Source: Alphaproteobacteria bacterium
GTDB taxonomy: Bacteria > Pseudomonadota > Alphaproteobacteria > Ferrovibrionales > Ferrovibrionaceae
Assembly (NCBI GenBank): GCA_018336035.1
Contig: JAGXRD010000151.1
Location: 1 to 49,304 of the forward strand
Length of the DNA: 49,304 nucleotides
Direction: 5' to 3'
Below the pieces are notes generated by a model. The model was not told where the DNA came from. It saw only the letters and a list, made by a program, of their open reading frames with translations, and made no database searches. Below, in pieces: positions 43,838 to 49,304 of this stretch. The translations under genes were made by a program, and so were the position numbers. Positions within the stretch are counted from its first letter, which is position 1; each line of letters starts with the position of its first letter.

Positions 43838-46567
43838 GTGACCGAACAGCCGAAGCCTCCGCACGATATCCAGCCGATCTCCATCGAACAGGAGATGCAG
43901 CGTTCCTACCTCGGTTACGCCATGAGCGTGATCGTGTCGCGCGCCCTGCCAGATGCGCGCGACGGCCTGAAGCCGGTGCATCGCCGCATTCTCTATTCGA
44001 TGCACGAGAACGGCTATACGGCCGACAAGGCCTATCGCAAGTCGGCCCGCGTGGTCGGTGACGTGATGGGTAAATATCACCCGCATGGCGACCAGTCGAT
44101 CTATGACGCCATGGTGCGCATGGCGCAGCCTTTCTCGATGAGCCAGCTGCTGCTCGATGGCCAGGGCAATTTCGGCTCGATGGATGGCGATAAGGCCGCC
44201 GCGATGCGTTACACCGAAATCCGCCTGGAGCGCGCCGCCGAGGCGCTGCTGACGGATATCGACAAGGACACCATCGATTTCCAGCCGAACTACGACGACA
44301 GCACGCAGGAACCCAGCGTGCTGCCGGCGCAGTATCCCAATCTGCTGGTCAATGGCGCCAACGGCATCGCCGTCGGCATGGCCACCAACATCCCGCCGCA
44401 CAATATGGGCGAGGTGATCGACGCCTGCTGTGCCTATGTCGACAACAACGAAGTGACGCTGGAGCAGTTGCTCGAAATCCTGCCAGCGCCGGATTTCCCC
44501 ACTGGCGGTATTATTCTTGGCCGGGCCGGCGCCAAGTCGGCGATGTGGACCGGGCGCGGCTCGGTGATCGTGCGCGGCAAGGTGCATTTCGAGGAGATTC
44601 GCAAGGACCGCGAAGCCATCATCATCACCGAGATCCCGTATCAGGTGAACAAGGCCTCGATGATCGAGAAGATGGCCGAACTGGTGCGCGCCAAGAAGAT
44701 CGAAGGCATTTCCGATCTGCGCGACGAGTCCGACCGTGATGGCGTGCGCGTGGTGGTCGAGATCAAGCGTGACGCCATGGCCGATGTGGTGCTGAACCAG
44801 CTGTATCGCTTCACGCCGCTGCAGAGCAGCTTCGGCGTCAACATGCTGGCGCTGAATGGCGGCAAGCCGGAACTGCTGAATATCAAGCAGCTGATCGCCG
44901 CTTTCGTGAATTTCCGCGAGGAGGTCATTCTCCGCCGCACCCGCTTCCTGCTCGGCAAGGCGCGCGACCGCGCCCATGTGTTGGTCGGTCTGGCGATTGC
45001 CGTCGCCAATATCGACGAGGTGATCCGCGTGATCCGCGCCGCGCCCGATCCGCAGACCGCGCGTGACCAGCTGATGACCCGTGAATGGCCGGCCGCCGAT
45101 GTGGCCGACATGATCAGCCTGATCGACGACCTCTCGCATAAAGTGATCGACGGCAAGTACAAGCTGTCGGAGACCCAGGCCCGCGCCATCCTCGACCTGC
45201 GCCTGCAGCGCCTGACCGCGCTGGGCCGCGACGAAATCGGCGACGAGATGAAGAAGCTCGCCGAGGAGATCAACGAGTATCTCTCGATTCTCGGCAGCCG
45301 CGCCAAGCTGATGGGCATTCTGCGCGACGAACTGGTCTCGATGCGCGAGAAATTCGCCGTGCCGCGCCGCACCCAGATCGCCGAGATCGAATTCGAGCAG
45401 GATGACGAGGACCTGATCCAGCGTGAGGACATGGTCGTCACCGTCAGCTTCGGCGGCTATGTCAAGCGTACGCCGCTGTCGACCTATCGCCTGCAGAAGC
45501 GCGGCGGCAAGGGCCGCACCGGCATGAGCACCAAGGACGAGGATTTCGTCACCGGCGTGCTGGTGGCCAGCACCCATACGCCGGTGCTGTTCTTCTCCAA
45601 TATCGGCCGCGTCTACAAGATGAAGGTCTATCGCCTGCCGGAAGGCACGCCGCAGTCGCGCGGCAAGGCCTTCGTCAACCTGCTGCCGCTGGCGGCGGGT
45701 GAGAAGATCACCGAAGTGCTGCCGCTGCCAGAGGACGAGGCCAAGTGGAGCGAACTGCACGTCATGTTCGCCACCGCCAAGGGCTATGTCCGCCGCAACG
45801 ACCTGTCCGATTTCGTTTCGATCAATGCCAACGGCAAGATCGCAATGAAATTCGAGGGTGAAGATGCCGATGACAGTCTGGTCGGCGTGCTGCCCTGCAC
45901 CGAGAATGACGACATCCTGCTGGCCTCCTACGAGGGCAAGTGCGTGCGCTTCCCCGTCGCCGATGTGCGCACCTTCCAGAGCCGTTCGTCGACCGGCGTG
46001 CGCGGCATGAAGCTGGCCGATGGCGACAAGGTCATTTCCATGTCGGTGCTGCGCCATATCGAAGTGGCGCCGGAGGAACGCGAGGCCTTCTTCAAATATG
46101 AAGCTGCCCAGGAGCGGATCCGCAACGGCGAAAGCGGCGTGGTTCTGCCCGAGGATATCTCGGTGCAGCGCTTCACCGAGCTGCAGGCGGCCCAGCAGTT
46201 CATCCTGACCGTGACCGAGAAAGGCTACGGCAAGCGCAGCTCGGCTTACGAATACCGCATCACCAGTCGCGGCGGCTCGGGCATCATCAACATCGAGACC
46301 ACGCCGAAGAACGGCAATGTTGGCGCCGCCTTCCCGGTCGAGCATGACGATCAGATCATGCTGGTCACCGATGGCGGGCAGGTGATCCGCTGCCCGGTGC
46401 ATGATATCCGCATCGCCGGCCGCAGCACCCAGGGTGTCATCATCTTCAAGCTGGGCGACGGCGAGAAGGTTGCGTCGGTCGCGCATTTGCCGGAAAGTGG
46501 CCCGAACGAAGCCGGACCGGATGATGGTGCGGCCGAAGAGGGCGCTGCAGGCGATACGCCGGAGTGA
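43838..46567 (+). CDS. gyrA: DNA gyrase subunit A
   Basis: 909 residues from the GTG at 43838, which gives the usual short lead before [30 protein letters not shown] (split); upstream in-frame sequence is unconserved. Breakage-reunion domain with the catalytic Tyr in AAAMRYTEI and the quinolone region [19 protein letters not shown]. The coiled coil and the C-terminal beta-pinwheel follow, with the GyrA box [10 protein letters not shown]. With GyrB it introduces negative supercoils. The position equal to E. coli Ser83 is Gln, while Asp87 is kept. coaD starts 31 bp later. Confidence 0.96.
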   Translation: MTEQPKPPHDIQPISIEQEMQRSYLGYAMSVIVSRALPDARDGLKPVHRRILYSMHENGYTADKAYRKSARVVGDVMGKYHPHGDQSIYDAMVRMAQPFSMSQLLLDGQGNFGSMDGDKAAAMRYTEIRLERAAEALLTDIDKDTIDFQPNYDDSTQEPSVLPAQYPNLLVNGANGIAVGMATNIPPHNMGEVIDACCAYVDNNEVTLEQLLEILPAPDFPTGGIILGRAGAKSAMWTGRGSVIVRGKVHFEEIRKDREAIIITEIPYQVNKASMIEKMAELVRAKKIEGISDLRDESDRDGVRVVVEIKRDAMADVVLNQLYRFTPLQSSFGVNMLALNGGKPELLNIKQLIAAFVNFREEVILRRTRFLLGKARDRAHVLVGLAIAVANIDEVIRVIRAAPDPQTARDQLMTREWPAADVADMISLIDDLSHKVIDGKYKLSETQARAILDLRLQRLTALGRDEIGDEMKKLAEEINEYLSILGSRAKLMGILRDELVSMREKFAVPRRTQIAEIEFEQDDEDLIQREDMVVTVSFGGYVKRTPLSTYRLQKRGGKGRTGMSTKDEDFVTGVLVASTHTPVLFFSNIGRVYKMKVYRLPEGTPQSRGKAFVNLLPLAAGEKITEVLPLPEDEAKWSELHVMFATAKGYVRRNDLSDFVSINANGKIAMKFEGEDADDSLVGVLPCTENDDILLASYEGKCVRFPVADVRTFQSRSSTGVRGMKLADGDKVISMSVLRHIEVAPEEREAFFKYEAAQERIRNGESGVVLPEDISVQRFTELQAAQQFILTVTEKGYGKRSSAYEYRITSRGGSGIINIETTPKNGNVGAAFPVEHDDQIMLVTDGGQVIRCPVHDIRIAGRSTQGVIIFKLGDGEKVASVAHLPESGPNEAGPDDGAAEEGAAGDTPE

Positions 46568-46598
46568 GCTCGCTTACGTGATCTGAAGGGGAGAGCAG

Positions 46599-47114
46599 AT
46601 GACCAGGCAGCGGATCGGATTATACCCGGGTACTTTCGATCCGGTGACCAAGGGTCATTACGACATCATCAAGCGCGCGGCCAAGCTGGTCGACAAGCTG
46701 GTGGTCGGCGTTGCCGTCAATGTCGGCAAGGGGCCGCTCTTCTCGATGGAAGAACGCGTTGAGATGGTGCGCGAGGAAATCGGCCCGCTGATCCACGGCG
46801 CCACCGAGTTCGAGGTGAAGCCGTTCTCCAACCTGCTGATGCATTTCGCCATGGATCTCGGCGCGGTCATGATCATTCGCGGCCTGCGCGCGGTGTCGGA
46901 CTTTGAATACGAATTCCAGATGGTGGGCATGAATGCCCGGCTGAATTCCGAGATCGAGACCGTCTTCCTGATGGCCTCCGACAATCACCAGTTCATCGCC
47001 TCGCGCCTGGTCAAGGAAATCGCCACGCTGAACGGCGACATCAATCCCTTCGTCTCGCCGCGCGTGGCGGAGCGGGTGCGCGTCGCCCTGCAAAAGCAGA
47101 AAGACGAAGCATGA
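46599..47114 (+). CDS. coaD: Phosphopantetheine adenylyltransferase
   Basis: 171 residues with AGGGGAG upstream. It adenylates 4'-phosphopantetheine in coenzyme A synthesis. YPGTFDPVTKGHYDIIKRA has the nucleotidyltransferase TxGH motif at 17-20; RGLRAVSDFEYEFQM and FIASRLVKEIATLNGD are the substrate-binding segments. The TGA overlaps the start of the next gene (ATGA), so the cyclophilin pair is translationally linked to it. Confidence 0.96.
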   Translation: MTRQRIGLYPGTFDPVTKGHYDIIKRAAKLVDKLVVGVAVNVGKGPLFSMEERVEMVREEIGPLIHGATEFEVKPFSNLLMHFAMDLGAVMIIRGLRAVSDFEYEFQMVGMNARLNSEIETVFLMASDNHQFIASRLVKEIATLNGDINPFVSPRVAERVRVALQKQKDEA

Positions 47115-47659
47115 TCCGCCGTCAGTTTCTCGCGCTGGCCGCTGCCGCTGCTGCGCTTCTTCCGTTTGGCGCGCAGGCCCAGGCGAGCGATCCGGAAAAC
47201 ACCCTGATCATGGAACTGCGCGATGGCCGGGTGGTGATCGCCATGCGGCCCGATCTGGCGCCCACGCATGTGGCGCGCATCAAGGAACTGACCCGCAAGG
47301 GCTTCTATGACGGCAGCGTGTTTCACCGCGTGATCCGCGGCTTCATGGCCCAGGTCGGCGATCCGACCGGCACTGGCGGTGGCGGCTCGGGCCAGAAGCT
47401 GCGCGCCGAATTCAGCCGTGAGCCGCATCGCCGCGGCACCGTGTCGATGGCGCGCACCAGCGATCCGAACAGCGCCGACAGCCAGTTCTTTATCTGCTTC
47501 GACGATGCCCCGCATCTGAACGGCCAGTATACCGTCTGGGGCCGGGTGGTGAGCGGCATGGAATTCGTCGACAATATCAAGAAGGGCGCGCCCGGTTCGG
47601 GCGCCGTCACCGATCCCGACAGGATTGTCCGCATGCGCGTTGCTGCGGATGTGAAGTAA
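47111..47659 (+). CDS. Exported cyclophilin-type peptidyl-prolyl isomerase
   Basis: 182 residues. The signal peptide MIRRQFLALAAAAAALLPFG ends in AQAQA, so the enzyme is predicted periplasmic. The cyclophilin domain has FHRVIRGFMAQVGDPTGTGGGG, AEFSREPHRRGTVSMARTS and NSADSQFFICFDDAPHLNGQYTVWG in parts. It accelerates proline isomerisation in exported proteins. A cytoplasmic paralogue follows after 13 bp; the pair and the coaD-queA context are conserved in alphaproteobacteria. Confidence 0.93.
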   Translation: MIRRQFLALAAAAAALLPFGAQAQASDPENTLIMELRDGRVVIAMRPDLAPTHVARIKELTRKGFYDGSVFHRVIRGFMAQVGDPTGTGGGGSGQKLRAEFSREPHRRGTVSMARTSDPNSADSQFFICFDDAPHLNGQYTVWGRVVSGMEFVDNIKKGAPGSGAVTDPDRIVRMRVAADVK

Positions 47660-47672
47660 TAAGGATTACTCC

Positions 47673-48155
47673 ATGAGCGCCGATCTCGAAAACACCCTCT
47701 ATCTCGAACTCAAGGATGGTCGCGTTACCATCACGCTGCGTCCCGACTTGGCGCCGAACCATGTCGCCCGCATCAAGGAACTGGCGCGCCAGAATTTCTA
47801 CGATGGACTGAAATTCCATCGCGTGATCGAGGGCTTCATGGCCCAGACCGGCGATCCGCGCGGCGATGGCACCGGCGGTTCGGGCGAGAATCTGAAGGCC
47901 GAGTTCAACGACGAGCCGCATGTGCGCGGCACCTGCTCGATGGCCCGCGCCAGCAGCCCGAACAGCGCCGACAGCCAGTTCTTCATCTGCTTCGCCGATG
48001 CCCGTTTCCTCGACAAGCAATACACCGTCTGGGGCCAGGTCGCCGAGGGCATGGAGCATGTCGACAAGATCAAGCGCGGCAGCCAGGCCCGCAACGGCAG
48101 CGTGACCGATCCCGACAAGATCGTGTCGATGCGCGTTGCCGCCGACGTCGAGTGA
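47673..48155 (+). CDS. Cytoplasmic cyclophilin-type peptidyl-prolyl isomerase
   Basis: 160 residues without a signal peptide, otherwise closely similar to the preceding gene: FHRVIEGFMAQTGDPRGDGTGG, GTCSMARASSPNSADSQFF and YTVWGQVAEGMEHVDKI in parts. It is the cytoplasmic member of the pair (PpiB-like). It arose by tandem duplication with loss or gain of the export signal. queA starts 28 bp downstream. Confidence 0.93.
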   Translation: MSADLENTLYLELKDGRVTITLRPDLAPNHVARIKELARQNFYDGLKFHRVIEGFMAQTGDPRGDGTGGSGENLKAEFNDEPHVRGTCSMARASSPNSADSQFFICFADARFLDKQYTVWGQVAEGMEHVDKIKRGSQARNGSVTDPDKIVSMRVAADVE

Positions 48156-48183
48156 TCTTTGCCCTCCGCAGAGGGCCTGACGG

Positions 48184-49233
48184 ATGCTGGTTTCCGATTT
48201 CGATTTCGACCTGCCGCCGGCGCTGATCGCCGAGCGGCCGGCCGTGCCGCGTGAAGCGGCGCGGCTGCTGCTGCATGACGGCGGCGTGAGCGCCACGCCT
48301 TACACCGTGGCCGACCTGCCGTCGCTGCTGCAGCCGAACGACCTGCTGGTCTTCAACGACACCAAGGTGATCCCGGCGCGGCTTTATGGCCGCCGCGAGC
48401 GCGATCCCGAAGTGCGGGTGGAAGCCTTGCTGCTCAAACCGATTGGAGATCGTCGCTGGACCGCCATGGCCAAACCGGCCAAGCGGCTTAAGCCTGGCGA
48501 CCGCGTGCTGTTCGACGGCGGTCTGGTGGCCGAGGCGCTGGGCCGCGAGGACGACCAGATCCTGCTGCGCTTCGACCGCGAGGATGCCGAGGTGCTGACC
48601 GCGCTGGAAACCGCCGGCGCCATGCCGCTGCCGCCCTATATCGTGGCGCAGCGCAAGGCCGATGCGCAGGACAAGACCGACTACCAGACCGTGTTCGCCG
48701 AAAAGACCGGCGCGATTGCCGCACCCACGGCCGGGCTGCATTTCACGCCGACGCTGATCGAGCTGCTGAAGGCCAGGGGCGTCGGCTTCGCCCGCGTCAC
48801 GCTTCACGTAGGCGCCGGTACCTTCCTGCCGGTCAAGGTCGACCGCGTCGAAGACCACAAGATGCATGCCGAATGGGGCGAGGTGACGGACGAGACCGTC
48901 GCCGCGATCAAGGCCGCGAAAGAGAAGGGCGGCCGGATCATTGCCATTGGCACGACTTCGCTGCGCCTGCTGGAATCTGCCGCTCGTGACGGGGCCCTGA
49001 AACCCTTCCGGGGCGACACCGACATCTTCATCACGCCGGGCTTCGGTTTTCATGTCGCCGACGGCCTGATGACCAATTTCCACCTGCCGAAATCGACGCT
49101 GCTCATGCTGGTGGCGGCCTTTGTCGGGCTGGAGGGCCAGCGCGCCATTTACCGGCATGCGGTCGAGAAGGGCTTCCGTTTCTACTCCTACGGCGATACA
49201 AGCCTGCTGTTCAGACAGACCGGCCCACAATGA
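48184..49233 (+). CDS. queA: S-adenosylmethionine:tRNA ribosyltransferase-isomerase
   Basis: 349 residues. It makes epoxyqueuosine in tRNA by transferring the ribosyl part of SAM to preQ1. Conserved segments are DFDLPPALIAERP, LLVFNDTKVIPARL, LPPYI, DYQTVFAEKTGAIAAPTAGLHFT, VTLHVGAGTFLPVK, MHAEWGEV and TNFHLPKSTLLMLVAAF. The TGA overlaps the tgt ATG, so the two steps of queuosine formation are coupled. Confidence 0.96.
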   Translation: MLVSDFDFDLPPALIAERPAVPREAARLLLHDGGVSATPYTVADLPSLLQPNDLLVFNDTKVIPARLYGRRERDPEVRVEALLLKPIGDRRWTAMAKPAKRLKPGDRVLFDGGLVAEALGREDDQILLRFDREDAEVLTALETAGAMPLPPYIVAQRKADAQDKTDYQTVFAEKTGAIAAPTAGLHFTPTLIELLKARGVGFARVTLHVGAGTFLPVKVDRVEDHKMHAEWGEVTDETVAAIKAAKEKGGRIIAIGTTSLRLLESAARDGALKPFRGDTDIFITPGFGFHVADGLMTNFHLPKSTLLMLVAAFVGLEGQRAIYRHAVEKGFRFYSYGDTSLLFRQTGPQ

Positions 49234-49304
49234 CGCTCAAATTCACCATGTCCGCCACCGATGGCGCCGCCCGCCGTGGCCGGCTCGAAACCGCGCATGG
49301 CGCG
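49230..49304 (+). CDS. tgt: Queuine tRNA-guanine transglycosylase, N-terminus (cut by window end)
   Basis: Only the first 25 codons are present. They read MTLKFTMSATDGAARRGRL and on, with the ATDGAARRGRL motif that begins bacterial Tgt. The ATG overlaps the queA stop (ATGA), the standard queA-tgt arrangement. The enzyme exchanges guanine 34 for preQ1 in tRNA anticodons. Confidence 0.88.
   Translation, partial: MTLKFTMSATDGAARRGRLETAHGA

Noticed and set aside
43820..46486. Long minus-strand open frame opposite gyrA
   Set aside because: Low-complexity translation with no motif; the plus strand is clearly gyrA. Similar shadows opposite eno, pdhC, lpd and malonyl-CoA decarboxylase were dropped for the same reason.

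Overview
The window is a gene-dense, high-GC piece of bacterial chromosome. Gene content and order point to an alphaproteobacterium, most like Rhodospirillales and relatives. Diagnostic points are the dusB-ntrB-ntrC-ntrY-ntrX-trkA-dat-hfq-hflX order, a pyruvate dehydrogenase E1 beta that carries its own lipoyl domain, a fused ispDF, and the gyrA-coaD-two cyclophilins-queA-tgt order. No genus can be named from sequence reading alone, and no rRNA, tRNA, IS element, prophage or CRISPR was seen.

Layout. 1-2.5 kb: 3' part of a divergent polysaccharide deacetylase, then a Tat-exported molybdenum sulfite dehydrogenase with a small cytochrome c. 2.5-6.7 kb (minus strand): ppiD-like foldase, trpE and a DNA-3-methyladenine glycosylase. 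6.9-14.5 kb (plus): tpiA, an EpmB-like radical SAM aminomutase, secG, pyrG, a secreted unknown, eno and a small secreted unknown. The gap 8681-9245 holds an 11-bp-phased CTTAT array and several palindromic REP-like elements. 14.5-17.5 kb (minus): DUF1190, glutathionylspermidine-synthase-like ATP-grasp, DUF350 and a lipoprotein gene, with a recombination scar made of two gene relics at 15242-15356. 17.7-27.8 kb (plus): ftsB, pdhA, pdhB, pdhC, an AT-rich DUF4145 gene, a degenerate SDR, lpd, lipA, a COQ10/RatA-type protein and malonyl-CoA decarboxylase. 27.8-30.0 kb (minus): ispDF, pgpA, cinA. 30.1-43.6 kb (plus): dusB, ntrBC, ntrYX, trkA, dat, hfq, hflX and two tandem inositol-monophosphatase-family genes. 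43.8 kb to the end: gyrA, coaD, two cyclophilins, queA and the start of tgt.

How the genes work together. The pdh-lpd-lipA block builds pyruvate dehydrogenase and its lipoyl cofactor. NtrBC and NtrYX are paired two-component systems for nitrogen control, followed by a potassium-uptake regulator and the RNA chaperone Hfq. tpiA, eno and pdh give the glycolysis-to-acetyl-CoA route. queA and tgt make the queuosine modification of tRNA.

Most of the window is conserved housekeeping DNA. The unusual parts are: (1) the helically phased 11-bp array after the EpmB-like gene; (2) a scar showing that the lipoprotein gene arrived with the tail of a second glutathionylspermidine-synthase-like gene, flanked by a duplicated gene end; (3) the DUF4145 gene lodged inside the pdh operon, next to an SDR that lacks its catalytic residues; (4) an A-rich, ARN-like leader directly before hfq; (5) palindromes in front of pdhA and ftsB.
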